From UBA10324 sp038326325 (GTDB taxonomy: Bacteria; Bacteroidota; Bacteroidia; Chitinophagales; UBA10324), in the NCBI GenBank assembly GCA_038326325.1, contig JBBQJW010000015.1, positions 11,368 to 75,367 on the forward strand: 64,000 nt of DNA, in the 5' to 3' direction. This document shows, in pieces, positions 1-8,697 of the stretch. Numbering within the stretch: the first letter of the stretch is position 1; each line of letters opens with the position of its first letter. Both the position numbers and the translations under genes were made by a program. The notes below the pieces were generated by a model that did no database searches, was not told where the DNA came from, and worked only from the letters and a program-made list of their open reading frames with translations.

Positions 1-628
1 CCACAGAAGCATCAGGCACCAACCGAAAATTATATCCAAACTGATTCGCATTGCACGCGCTGATGAAGAAAAACGGTTCGTTGATTTTCTTTCCTGAAAC
101 TTCGACGCTGACTGTTACAGCTTTCGATGAAATAAAATTAGTGGTGATGTGTTGCGCGTAAGCGAGCAATCCGCGAAACGAACTTCCATGATGCGAGTGA
201 ATGACATCCGCCAGAAAACCCACTCCGCAATTGCTCAAGAACAAATGTTCATTCAACATTCCGGTATCAATCGAAATTACTTTCCCTGTAAAAATATTTT
301 CAATCGCTTTTCCCGCGTTCAGTGAAATCCCTAAATGACGAGCCAATCCATTTCCGCTTCCAACCGGAATAATTCCCAATGAAGTATTCGTGTTCAATAA
401 ATTTTTCGCGATCACATTCGCCGTGCCATCGCCGCCCGCCGCGACTATCGTCGAAGCATTATCTGTTACGGCTTGTTTTACTTTCTGCTCAACATCAACT
501 GCGTTTTGCCAGAAATCAATTTCAATTTTCTGATTGTATTTCGCCGCATTCTTTTCAATCAGTGCGAGCAAATTTTTTTTAGAACCAACACCCGATTTCC
601 TGTTAATGAGAAATAAAACTTTGCTCAT
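1..628 (-). CDS. Diacylglycerol/lipid kinase family protein, 3' part outside window
   Basis: This gene reads leftward from an ATG at 628 and leaves the window at base 1, so only the first 209 or so residues are visible. The translation begins MSKVLFLINRKSG and carries the diacylglycerol-kinase catalytic hallmark GGDGT at residues 65-69 and the glycine-rich GSGNGLAR at 90-97, which bind ATP. The family (DgkB/YegS-like) phosphorylates diacylglycerol or related lipids at the inner membrane. The start overlaps the stop of the upstream LtaS-like gene as ATGA (625-628), so translation is probably coupled. In Gram-positives a DAG kinase recycles the diacylglycerol released by lipoteichoic acid synthesis; the pairing here suggests a similar job, which is inference. 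Confidence 0.85.
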   Translation of the reverse strand, partial: MSKVLFLINRKSGVGSKKNLLALIEKNAAKYNQKIEIDFWQNAVDVEQKVKQAVTDNASTIVAAGGDGTANVIAKNLLNTNTSLGIIPVGSGNGLARHLGISLNAGKAIENIFTGKVISIDTGMLNEHLFLSNCGVGFLADVIHSHHGSSFRGLLAYAQHITTNFISSKAVTVSVEVSGKKINEPFFFISACNANQFGYNFRLVPDASV

Positions 629-2535
629 CGCTTTGATAAAGTATTGTGAATGACGGATGAATTGAACACCTGAATGTATGATTCAATTTGCTCAGAAAGT
701 TTTAGTGTAACAGATGGTTGTTCCTTCACTAAATTATTTTTCAAAAACGGGTCACGAATATAATCGTATAGCTCGACCGGATTTTCTCCATCGAACTGTA
801 AACTGAAATGACCATCCACAATCTGAAAAATATTTCCAAGTGAACTGATTGCAACTCTGTCATTCTGTTTTTCAAACATGCTTTGCCCGAACGAAATAAA
901 TTTTCCTTCATAGCCAACCATGTTTAAAACAGTTGGTAAAATATCAATCTGCTGAACCACTTCGTCGTTTCTTCCCTTCAATAAATTATTTCCAGGCTGA
1001 AATAAAACAATCGGAATGCGATACATGCCCGTTCGAGTTTTATAATACTCATCCGTAGTTGGTCCGGTATGGTCAGCAGTGATGACAAAGAGTGTGTTGT
1101 TATACCACGGTTGTTGCGAAGCAGTTTTGAAAAATTGTCGCAATGAATAATCCGTGTACTGTATCACTTCTTCAATCGGTTCTTTTCCCACTTTGAATTT
1201 TTCTTTGTACTGTTCGGGAATCGTGAACGGATGATGCGAGGTCAAAGAAAATATCGCTCCCAAAAAAGGTTGCCGCATTTCACTCAACTTAGTAGAGAAA
1301 TACTGAAAGAATGGTTCATCAAAAATTCCCCACACTTTATCATCGTCAACGGGATTGGGATATTCATTTTTTCCGAAGTACGAATCAAAACCAGAACTCT
1401 TAATGTAACGGTCAAAGTTCATCGTACCGTCTGAACCACCATGAAAAAACGCGGTGCTATATCCCATCTCTTTCAGGTAAGTCGCCATGCTGTTCATTTT
1501 CAAATTAGGATAAGTACCATAATTTAAAAGAGGCTCGTTCACCAAACCGGGAACGGAAGACAGAACCGCGGGAATTCCTTCAATGGATTTTTTTCCATTG
1601 GCCCAAGCGTCGGTGAAAACCATTCCTTCATTCATTAGTGAATCAAGGAAAGGAGTGTATCCATCATTGCCGTTCAAGTAACCGCTGTATTCTCTTGAAA
1701 AACTTTCAAGAATAATGACGACCACATTTAATTTTTTCTTTTCCAGATTATAAACGCAAGTTGAATTTCCGTTGAAGGATTGAGCGATGTTACACTTGCT
1801 CTTGACAACATCTTCACCCAAGTATTTTTTCTCTTCTAATTTTTTATGCTCCAATGAATAAAGCAAAGTGAAAGAAGTGTTCTGAGCCAGCGCGTTTAAA
1901 GAAGTCGGGAAATGTATATCACCGCTATTCGGATTAAATGATTGCGTTTGAATTCCTCCTCTGGCGGCGATGAATAAAAATGAAACTAATGTCAATGAAG
2001 AAATCAATTTCGTCCTGTTGAATAAATTAGCGGGGAGTTGAATTGGATTCCTGTTCCATGTTTTGCGATATAAAAATTCAGCGAACAGAAACATCGCGAT
2101 TAACATCAACAGCAGGTACCAGAAATCACGAATGAACGCGGGCATGAGCGTTGGTGCGTCGTGCTCCATGAATACGATGTCGCTAGTGATTCGTTTGAAT
2201 GAATATCTGAAGTAAGCGAAGTCCGATGCTTCAAAAATTAACGCTACACTATTGATGAAATAGAATAAAATTCTCAGAACAGCCTGATAAATTTTCGTTT
2301 CCCAGAATTTATTCGGCAACAGGTGTAACACTATGAACAAACAGTTCAGCGTCACAATCGCTGAAACATCATACCTGATTCCGTAGATGAATATCCAGCA
2401 ACCTTCAGAAAAAGAAATAGTCGGAAATAAAATTGAGTTGAAGAGATAAAACAACATTCGACAGATCGAATAAAGCAACAACAATATGCCGAGTCGCTTC
2501 AGCAGAATAATTATATGTTGAATCTCTTTAAACAC
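625..2535 (-). CDS. LTA synthase-like sulfatase-family phosphoglycerol transferase
   Basis: A 636-residue membrane enzyme of the alkaline phosphatase superfamily. About five hydrophobic segments fill residues 5-195, followed by an extracytoplasmic catalytic domain. Visible family marks are VVVIILESFSREYSG (metal-binding Glu277), the nucleophile region NGKKSIEG (Ser317, where staphylococcal LtaS has Thr), FHGGSDGTMNFDRY, SHHPF and TADHTGPT, which carry the remaining metal ligands. Relatives transfer phosphoglycerol or phosphoethanolamine groups from phospholipids to envelope polymers. The substrate in this Gram-negative organism cannot be read from sequence. The stop codon overlaps the start of the downstream lipid kinase, which fits release and recycling of diacylglycerol. 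Confidence 0.85.
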   Translation of the reverse strand: MFKEIQHIIILLKRLGILLLLYSICRMLFYLFNSILFPTISFSEGCWIFIYGIRYDVSAIVTLNCLFIVLHLLPNKFWETKIYQAVLRILFYFINSVALIFEASDFAYFRYSFKRITSDIVFMEHDAPTLMPAFIRDFWYLLLMLIAMFLFAEFLYRKTWNRNPIQLPANLFNRTKLISSLTLVSFLFIAARGGIQTQSFNPNSGDIHFPTSLNALAQNTSFTLLYSLEHKKLEEKKYLGEDVVKSKCNIAQSFNGNSTCVYNLEKKKLNVVVIILESFSREYSGYLNGNDGYTPFLDSLMNEGMVFTDAWANGKKSIEGIPAVLSSVPGLVNEPLLNYGTYPNLKMNSMATYLKEMGYSTAFFHGGSDGTMNFDRYIKSSGFDSYFGKNEYPNPVDDDKVWGIFDEPFFQYFSTKLSEMRQPFLGAIFSLTSHHPFTIPEQYKEKFKVGKEPIEEVIQYTDYSLRQFFKTASQQPWYNNTLFVITADHTGPTTDEYYKTRTGMYRIPIVLFQPGNNLLKGRNDEVVQQIDILPTVLNMVGYEGKFISFGQSMFEKQNDRVAISSLGNIFQIVDGHFSLQFDGENPVELYDYIRDPFLKNNLVKEQPSVTLKLSEQIESYIQVFNSSVIHNTLSKR

Positions 2536-2584
2536 TTTCAGTTTTGAAAAGCGAAAAGTAATAGAGAAAAATCGTTGGGTGAAT

Positions 2585-3421
2585 TTACTTCACCGCCTTC
2601 AAACTCAAATCAAGACTTGTGTAACTGTGCGTGAGCGCGCCAACGGAAATAAAATCAACTCCGGTTTCGGCATATGCGCGAATGGTTTCCAATGTAATTC
2701 CACCTGAAACTTCCGTTTCAAATTTTCCATCAATTATTTTCAACGCTTCGCGAATTAATTCAGGAGAAAAATTATCAAGCATAATCCGATTTACATTTCC
2801 CATCGCTATCACCTGTTTCACTTCATCCAGATTTCTGGTTTCTATTTCAATCGGGATTTGTAAATTATTTTCTTTCAGATATTGATTCGCCTTTTCAATC
2901 GCTTGTGTAATTCCCCCGGCATAATCAACATGATTATCCTTTATCAGAATCATGTCATACAAACCAAAACGATGATTTTCGCCGCCACCGATTTTCACCG
3001 CCCACTTTTCAGCAGCACGAAACAGCGGAGTGGTTTTTCGCGTGTCAAGAATTTTCGCATTGTTTCCTTCAATGGCTTTCACAAATCGCTGAGTCAGTGT
3101 CGCAATGCCACTCATGCGTTGCATACAATTCAATACCAATCTTTCGCACGAAAGAATATTTCTTTCTTCACCAACAACTTCTAAAATTTTATCGCCTTTT
3201 TTTATCGGTGAACCGTCGTGAACAAGAACTGTTACACTCAACGATTCATCAAAATACCAGAAAATCATTTGAGCCAATTCCACTCCCGCGATAACGCCGT
3301 CATCCTTCGCCCATAAAATGGCTTTACCAATCTGGCCCTCAGGAATCGTGGAAAGAGAAGTGTGGTCGCCTTCGCGAATATCCTCTTCAAAAGCGGCTGT
3401 AATAAATTCTTTCCAGTCCAC
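2585..3421 (-). CDS. nadC: Nicotinate-nucleotide pyrophosphorylase (carboxylating)
   Basis: NadC converts quinolinate and PRPP to nicotinate mononucleotide, CO2 and pyrophosphate in de novo NAD synthesis. The 278-residue length is normal. Visible motifs include EEDIREGDHTS near the N-terminus, NCMQRMSGIAT, the active-site segment LDTRKTTP and the C-terminal SGGITLETIRAYAETGVDFISVGALTHS barrel strands (shown here as family hallmarks split over residues 240-270). The start is a GTG placed directly after the TAA of the upstream DUF4783 gene (in frame, no earlier start possible), so the two are almost certainly one transcript with reinitiating ribosomes. No other NAD-synthesis gene (nadA, nadB) is in the window. 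Confidence 0.95.
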   Translation of the reverse strand: MDWKEFITAAFEEDIREGDHTSLSTIPEGQIGKAILWAKDDGVIAGVELAQMIFWYFDESLSVTVLVHDGSPIKKGDKILEVVGEERNILSCERLVLNCMQRMSGIATLTQRFVKAIEGNNAKILDTRKTTPLFRAAEKWAVKIGGGENHRFGLYDMILIKDNHVDYAGGITQAIEKANQYLKENNLQIPIEIETRNLDEVKQVIAMGNVNRIMLDNFSPELIREALKIIDGKFETEVSGGITLETIRAYAETGVDFISVGALTHSYTSLDLSLKAVK

Positions 3422-3817
3422 TTATTGTTTTTCAAAACGAAGTTCCTTAATCAGGCTCACTCCTGTTTTATTACGAACTAAAAAATAAACTCGGAACGAA
3501 CCACCGCTGCTCGCCATTGTACCAATTCCATATTGAGAACCTTCGGCGGAAGTGCCGCGATGAATTAAACTGAACGATGTAATAGGATATTTTAAAAAGA
3601 AATCGCGAACCACCATTTGCGCCTGCGCCTTGCTGTAAACAGATTCCTTATCAAGAATGGTTACATCAACACTCGCGTCAAAATATTCTGACAATGCAAC
3701 CGCATTTCCGCTTCTGATAGTGGAGCCAATAGTGTCGAGCACATCAGCGGAACTAACCAATTTAACGGCTGAGAAAAGAATCGTAAGTGTAAACGCAATC
3801 GAGATTAGCTTTTTCAT
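3422..3817 (-). CDS. DUF4783 exported protein
   Basis: A small exported protein of about 131 residues if started at MKKLISIAFTLT (ATG at 3817); an upstream in-frame start at 3853 would add 12 residues ahead of a clear signal peptide and is less likely. After the signal peptide the sequence reads DVLDTIGSTIRSGNAVALSEYFD, typical of the DUF4783 family of Bacteroidota, an NTF2/SnoaL-like cone fold with no established function. It is usually found beside nadC in this phylum and here is immediately upstream of nadC on the same strand. Function unknown; periplasmic location is inferred from the signal peptide. Confidence 0.85.
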   Translation of the reverse strand: MKKLISIAFTLTILFSAVKLVSSADVLDTIGSTIRSGNAVALSEYFDASVDVTILDKESVYSKAQAQMVVRDFFLKYPITSFSLIHRGTSAEGSQYGIGTMASSGGSFRVYFLVRNKTGVSLIKELRFEKQ

Positions 3818-4096
3818 TTTTATTAGAGGAGAGTTTCTGTGTTTATGAATCATGCTCTTAAAACCAAATTCTTTGCCAACATTCTAATGCACCAAAAATA
3901 GAAAACCATTTCAGTCGCGGAACTTTTCAAAACAACATCTTTTTAAACGCTGAATAAATCTTTCCGCTAAAAGATAGAACCCGGATTATCACGATCAATA
4001 AAATCAATTATGATTTCAAATCCGCTCCAATTATAAAACCATAATGCTCCGCGTTCCTTTCACCATTCACAAATTATCAGCTTTGAATTTTCAGCA

Positions 4097-4104
4097 TAGT
4101 TTTG
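4097..4104 (+). promoter_or_regulatory. Bacteroidota-type -7 element before gpmI
   Basis: TAGTTTTG matches the Bacteroidota sigma-70 -7 consensus TAnnTTTG. A TTG lies 14 bases upstream (4083-4085), closer than the usual -33 position, and the ATG of gpmI is only 8 bases after the box, so the message would be nearly leaderless. The same TTG-to-TA distance is found before mdh. Confidence 0.45.
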
Positions 4105-4111
4105 CGCCTCC

Positions 4112-5635
4112 ATGAAAAAAGCGATACTCATAATAATGGATGGATGGGGACACGGACAGTTTCCGGCGGCAGATGCCATTCAACAATCGAAAGCTACTTA
4201 TGTAAAAAGTTTATACTCTCAGTTTTCAAATACTGAACTCAGAACCGATGGCGAAGCGGTTGGATTGCCGGAAGGACAAATGGGAAATTCGGAAGTCGGT
4301 CATTTGAATATTGGAGCCGGGCGCGTGGTGTATCAGCAACTCGTTCGCATCAACAAAGCCGTTCGCGAAAAAACTTTGGATACAAATGCGGAGTTGCTCA
4401 ACACTTTAAATTATGCAAAAGCAAAAGATTGCAATCTGCATCTCATGGGTTTGGTTTCAAATGGCGGAGTGCATTCTTCCATCAAACATTTGAAAGCGTT
4501 GCTTGATATCGCGAAAGAGAATGGTTTGAAAAAAGTTTTCATTCACGCGTTTACTGATGGTCGTGATGCAGACCCGAAAAGCGGATATGGTTTTATGGAA
4601 GACCTGATTGCGCATACAAAAAATTCTGTTGGCACAGTTGCAAGTGTAATTGGTCGTTATTATGCGATGGACAGAGATAATCGTTGGGAGCGAGTGAAAC
4701 TCGCTTACGATTTATTGGTGAACGGAAAAGGAAAATCCACCGCAAATATTTTACAGTCCATTAAAGATTCATACAACGAAGGTGTAACAGATGAGTTTAT
4801 AAAACCCAAAATCTGCGTCGATGAGAATGGTGTAACACTCGCGACTATTAAAGAAGGAGATGCTGTTATCTGTTTTAATTTCAGAACCGACCGTTGTCGT
4901 GAAATAACAAAGGCGCTCACGCAACAGGAATTTCCGGAGCAACAAATGAAGCCGCTGAATCTTCATTATACGACAATGACGATTTACGATCATTCCTTCA
5001 AAAATGTAAATAACATTTTCACCAATGAAGATATGAGCATGACATTGGGCGAAGTGATTGAGCAACATGGACTGAAACAAATCCGGATTGCCGAGACGGA
5101 AAAATATCCGCATGTCACTTTCTTTTTTTCAGGTGGAAGAGAAAAACCTTTCGAAGGAGAAACGCGCATTATGATTCCTTCACAAAAAGTTGCCACTTAT
5201 GATTTGAAACCTGAGATGAGCGCCTTTGAAGTGAAGAATGCTATTGTGACTGAACTGAAAAATAAAAGCGCCGATTTTATTTGTCTGAATTTCGCCAATG
5301 CTGATATGGTTGGTCATACAGGAGTTTTTTCTGCTGTAATGAAAGCAGTTGAAACTGTTGACCAATGTGTGCATGAAGTGGTTGAAACTGCGCTTGATAA
5401 TGACTACACAATTTTTCTCACTGCTGATCACGGTAATGCTGAGTATATGATAAACGAAAATGGAACTCCGAATACCGCACACACAAAAAATCCGGTTCCG
5501 TTTTTTTTAATTGACCGCAACTATAAACCAAAACTAAAATCCGGAAAACTTTCTGACCTCGCTCCAACTATTTTAAAAGTAATGGGCATTGGACAGTCAA
5601 AAGAAATGACCGGCGAAATATTAATTCAGGAATGA
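4112..5635 (+). CDS. gpmI: 2,3-bisphosphoglycerate-independent phosphoglycerate mutase
   Basis: A 507-residue cytosolic glycolytic enzyme interconverting 3- and 2-phosphoglycerate through a phosphoserine and two Mn ions. The N-terminal LIIMDGWGHG, the catalytic-serine motif GNSEVGHLNIGAGR (Ser60), the substrate loop DGRDADPKSG, the segment NFRTDR, and the C-terminal LTADHGNAE metal-binding motif are all present and complete. Length and domain order (split phosphatase domain with inserted transferase domain) are normal. It is the first gene of a two-gene unit, its stop overlapping the start of the following lipoprotein by four bases. A -7-like element lies just before the ATG. Confidence 0.97.
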   Translation: MKKAILIIMDGWGHGQFPAADAIQQSKATYVKSLYSQFSNTELRTDGEAVGLPEGQMGNSEVGHLNIGAGRVVYQQLVRINKAVREKTLDTNAELLNTLNYAKAKDCNLHLMGLVSNGGVHSSIKHLKALLDIAKENGLKKVFIHAFTDGRDADPKSGYGFMEDLIAHTKNSVGTVASVIGRYYAMDRDNRWERVKLAYDLLVNGKGKSTANILQSIKDSYNEGVTDEFIKPKICVDENGVTLATIKEGDAVICFNFRTDRCREITKALTQQEFPEQQMKPLNLHYTTMTIYDHSFKNVNNIFTNEDMSMTLGEVIEQHGLKQIRIAETEKYPHVTFFFSGGREKPFEGETRIMIPSQKVATYDLKPEMSAFEVKNAIVTELKNKSADFICLNFANADMVGHTGVFSAVMKAVETVDQCVHEVVETALDNDYTIFLTADHGNAEYMINENGTPNTAHTKNPVPFFLIDRNYKPKLKSGKLSDLAPTILKVMGIGQSKEMTGEILIQE

Positions 5636-6201
5636 AAAAACTTCTCTCTATATTATTTATCGCGTCGTTGCTGGGGGCCTGTAACAGTCAGCAGCAGTCG
5701 AACATCAGCAACAACTACTTTGATCTCAAATCTTTTTTAGATGGAGAGATTGCGCAGTTGAATAAAACCAAAGCCACTGTTTTAAAAGTTGCGAGTGTCA
5801 ATGGTGACCGTGAGGAAAATCGTTTTATTGATGTTGACTGGAAACGCGAGTTCGATAGTTTTTATTCAGCTGATATTCATGGAAGTTCATTAAACGAAAA
5901 ATATGTAGCAGATACTTCGCGCATCATTAACGACAGCACTTACTCCTTCATCATCCGTTATGTGGCGATAGACGAATCAGTAAAAACACGGGTACTCGAA
6001 ATTCATTTCGATAAAAACCAAAGTGTAACAGAAATAAAAGCTGAGTTGTATTCGAAAAATTTCGTCGCCAATCTCAGTGAGTCGCTCGATTATAAAACCG
6101 GAGATTATTACAGCATCAGCAACCACGAAGAATCAAGATGGTTTGGCTCCGACGATTTTGTTATTGAAGGTCGGATAGAAACTTCTTCACCTCATCAATA
6201 A
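5632..6201 (+). CDS. Lipoprotein of unknown function
   Basis: A 189-residue protein with a short lipoprotein signal (MKKLLSILFIASLLGAC) and lipobox cysteine at residue 17, followed by a polar NSQQQSN tether. I do not recognise the mature domain; it has alternating beta-like segments and no obvious catalytic motif. Its ATG overlaps the gpmI stop (ATGA), so it is cotranslated with gpmI, an arrangement seen as a hypothetical lipoprotein beside gpmI in related genomes as far as I recall. The lipobox Cys codon itself lies inside a copy of the iterated TGTAACAG word. Placement in the membrane is supported; function is unknown. Confidence 0.75.
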   Translation: MKKLLSILFIASLLGACNSQQQSNISNNYFDLKSFLDGEIAQLNKTKATVLKVASVNGDREENRFIDVDWKREFDSFYSADIHGSSLNEKYVADTSRIINDSTYSFIIRYVAIDESVKTRVLEIHFDKNQSVTEIKAELYSKNFVANLSESLDYKTGDYYSISNHEESRWFGSDDFVIEGRIETSSPHQ

Positions 6202-6203
6202 AT

Positions 6204-6235
6204 AAAAAGAGCACAACTTTAGTCGCACTCTTTTT
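6204..6235. terminator. Bidirectional hairpin terminator, member of a twin pair
   Basis: AAAAAGAG (6204-6211) pairs with CTCTTTTT (6228-6235) around a 16-base loop containing CAACTTTAGTC. It sits between the convergent lipoprotein gene and the DinB-like gene. A near copy with the same loop sequence lies at 6826-6857. Confidence 0.6.
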
Positions 6236-6259
6236 AATTATCTTTTAGCCAACCAACAA

Positions 6260-6745
6260 TTAACTTTTCTTCAGCAAAGCCATCTGCCCCGAATGATAAG
6301 CCAGATGACTGATTCGGCTCATAATAACATTCAAGCGATTGCGGTGTGGTTCTTTAACAAAATCTTCTTCAGAAACTGATGTGTGCTTTGCGAACAAGTC
6401 ATCAACACTGAGTGCAGAAATTTTTGAAAGAAGAATTGCATTCACTTCGCTCCATTGTTTGCGCAATTGCTGTGCAGTGGGTTTTACAAGCCCGGATTTA
6501 TCGGAGTTCTTGATAAACACTTCAAACAGTTCGGGAAATAGTTTATCACCAAAGCCAAGAAGCGGAAGTAAAAAATCGTGCACTGCAGTTAAATGCCCGA
6601 GTAAATAAATTCCGCTGTTTTTTCCGGGAGCAATTTCCAAAGCGAGTTGCTCATCAGATAAACTATCTAAAGTTTTATTAGTTGAGTTAACCTGATTGCT
6701 GAAAGAATAAATTGTAATTTTTTTAATCAATTCGTGATTTACCAT
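6260..6745 (-). CDS. DinB-superfamily protein
   Basis: A 161-residue four-helix-bundle protein of the DinB/YfiT type. Likely metal ligands are His51 in the segment LLGHLTAVHDFL and His147/His151 in ISHLAYHSGQMALL, the standard DinB-like spacing near the C-terminus. Members are thiol-dependent (bacillithiol or mycothiol) transferases or putative metal hydrolases; the substrate cannot be told here. The gene is a single unit bounded on both sides by closely similar 32-base hairpins (6204-6235 and 6826-6857). Confidence 0.75.
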   Translation of the reverse strand: MVNHELIKKITIYSFSNQVNSTNKTLDSLSDEQLALEIAPGKNSGIYLLGHLTAVHDFLLPLLGFGDKLFPELFEVFIKNSDKSGLVKPTAQQLRKQWSEVNAILLSKISALSVDDLFAKHTSVSEEDFVKEPHRNRLNVIMSRISHLAYHSGQMALLKKS

Positions 6746-6825
6746 GAAGTTTTTTTATGATGTGATTTGTTTTGTTAATTGTTAATGCTAACCGATTAAA
6801 AATAATTTAGTTCTCTCTTAATAAT

Positions 6826-6857
6826 AAAAAGAGCCCAACTTTCGTCACGCTCTTTTT
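6826..6857. terminator. Hairpin terminator, twin of 6204-6235
   Basis: AAAAAGAGC (6826-6834) pairs with GCTCTTTTT (6849-6857), loop CCAACTTTCGTCA-like. It lies just downstream of the M20 dipeptidase (leftward) and upstream of the DinB gene, so it probably ends the dipeptidase transcript. Confidence 0.65.
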
Positions 6858-6892
6858 ATTCTTCGATAAACTCAGAGAGACAATTTTATTTT

Positions 6893-8263
6893 TCACTTAC
6901 TCATCTCTGCATAATTCTGATAGAAGTACGGAATGGTTTCAATGCCTTTATAGAAATTGAACAATCCGTAATTTTCATTAGGAGAATGAAGCGCATCGGT
7001 ATCTAATCCGAAACCAAACAGAATTGTTTTCAATCCAAGAATACTTTCGAAGGAAGCAACAATAGGAATACTTCCACCTTCGTAACCCGGAATAGGAACT
7101 ATGCCGAAAGTTTTTTCCATTGCTTTTGATGCTGCTTTGTAAGCAACTGTATCAGTCGGAGTAATCACAGGTTCGCCACCATGATGAGCAGTTACTTTAA
7201 CTGTAACAGATTTCGGCGCTATCTTTTTAAAATGATCTGCAAACATTTTCGATATTTTTTCTGAACTCTGATTCGGAACCAGTCGCATCGAAATTTTTGC
7301 ATGCGCTTTCGCCGGAAGAACAGTCTTTGCACCTTCTCCTGTATATCCGCCCCATATACCGTTACAGTCAAGTGTCGGGCGAATAGAAGTGCGCTCGAGA
7401 GTTGTGTATCCCTTCTCCCCTTCTATTTCAGTAAGGTTCAGTTCCTTTTTATACTCGTCAAGATTAAATGGACTTGAGTTCAACGCTTTTCTTTCATCAG
7501 CTGACAACTCTCTTACATCATCATAAAATCCGGGAATGGTGATGTGCTTGTTTTCATCTTTCATTGAAGCAATCATTTCGCACAATACATTTATCGGATT
7601 AGCGACCGCCCCACCGTAAACTCCACTATGCAAATCGCGATTGCAACTCACAACTTCAACTTCCATGTAACTCAATCCTCGCAACCCAACTGTTATGCTC
7701 GGACAATCATTCGCGATCATTGATGTGTCAGAAATCAACACCACATCAGCTTTCAGTTTGTCTTTATACTTTGTCAAAAAAGGATTCAGGTTCGCGCTGC
7801 CAACTTCTTCTTCACCCTCAATAATTACTTTCACATTACAAGGCAATTCGTTATTCGCGATCATAGCTTCAATCGCTTTCACATGCATGTAGGTTTGTCC
7901 CTTATCATCACACGCGCCTCGCGCAAATATTTTTCCGTCTTTAATTGTTGGCTCAAATGGCGGTGAAGTCCACAACTCATAAGGGTCAGCAGGCTGCACA
8001 TCGTAGTGGCCATACACTAAAACAGTTGGCAACTTAGGATCAATAATTTTCTCACCATAAACAATCGGATTGCCGGCAGTCTCCATTAACTCAGTGTTCT
8101 GCAAACCACCATCGCTTAATTTCTTTTTCAGAAACTCCGCAGCTTTTAAAACATCTGCTTTGAATTTTGTATCAGCACTCACTGAAGGAATGCGTAACAG
8201 TTCGAACAGTTCATCTAAATATCGTTGCTTATTGGTATTGATGTATGATTGTGTTTTTTCCAT
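6893..8263 (-). CDS. M20-family dipeptidase
   Basis: A 456-residue zinc peptidase of the M20 (CNDP/PepV-like) family, cleaving dipeptides in the cytosol. Motifs visible: VLVYGHYDVQPADP with the first His and Asp ligands, RGACDDKGQ with the bridging Asp, EGEEEVGS with the catalytic Glu and ligand Glu, VLISDTS with a ligand Asp, and the C-terminal ALHSPNE His ligand. A dimerisation (lid) domain occupies roughly residues 200-350. No signal peptide. It is a single-gene unit between a terminator and tRNA-Ala. Exact specificity (carnosinase-like, general dipeptidase) is not decidable. Confidence 0.92.
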   Translation of the reverse strand: MEKTQSYINTNKQRYLDELFELLRIPSVSADTKFKADVLKAAEFLKKKLSDGGLQNTELMETAGNPIVYGEKIIDPKLPTVLVYGHYDVQPADPYELWTSPPFEPTIKDGKIFARGACDDKGQTYMHVKAIEAMIANNELPCNVKVIIEGEEEVGSANLNPFLTKYKDKLKADVVLISDTSMIANDCPSITVGLRGLSYMEVEVVSCNRDLHSGVYGGAVANPINVLCEMIASMKDENKHITIPGFYDDVRELSADERKALNSSPFNLDEYKKELNLTEIEGEKGYTTLERTSIRPTLDCNGIWGGYTGEGAKTVLPAKAHAKISMRLVPNQSSEKISKMFADHFKKIAPKSVTVKVTAHHGGEPVITPTDTVAYKAASKAMEKTFGIVPIPGYEGGSIPIVASFESILGLKTILFGFGLDTDALHSPNENYGLFNFYKGIETIPYFYQNYAEMSK

Positions 8264-8367
8264 TTTATAATTTTTTGGTGCGTCAAATTAAATGAAAGAG
8301 TTTAAGAATGTTCGTGTGATAAAATTAATTAGCTGAATATATTTGCGCGCCTTCTGAAATTACCATT

Positions 8368-8441
<74 letters not shown>

Positions 8442-8697
8442 CAAAATATTTATTGAGAATTATTTATAAAATATTTTTTTTCTGATTTTTGTTTTCAAAT
8501 CAAAGCCGGATTAAACCTCCGTAAGATTCAATCTAAATATTTCAAAAAAAAAGTTTCGAATGTTTTGTTCGTGCTATAGATATTATTATCCTTGAGAAAA
8601 ATTATTCGCCTTCATTTCTATTCCAAAAAATAAAAAGAGAATGATTGTGATTAACAAAACGGAATAAAATTACTCACTCCCTAATAAACCAAATCAT

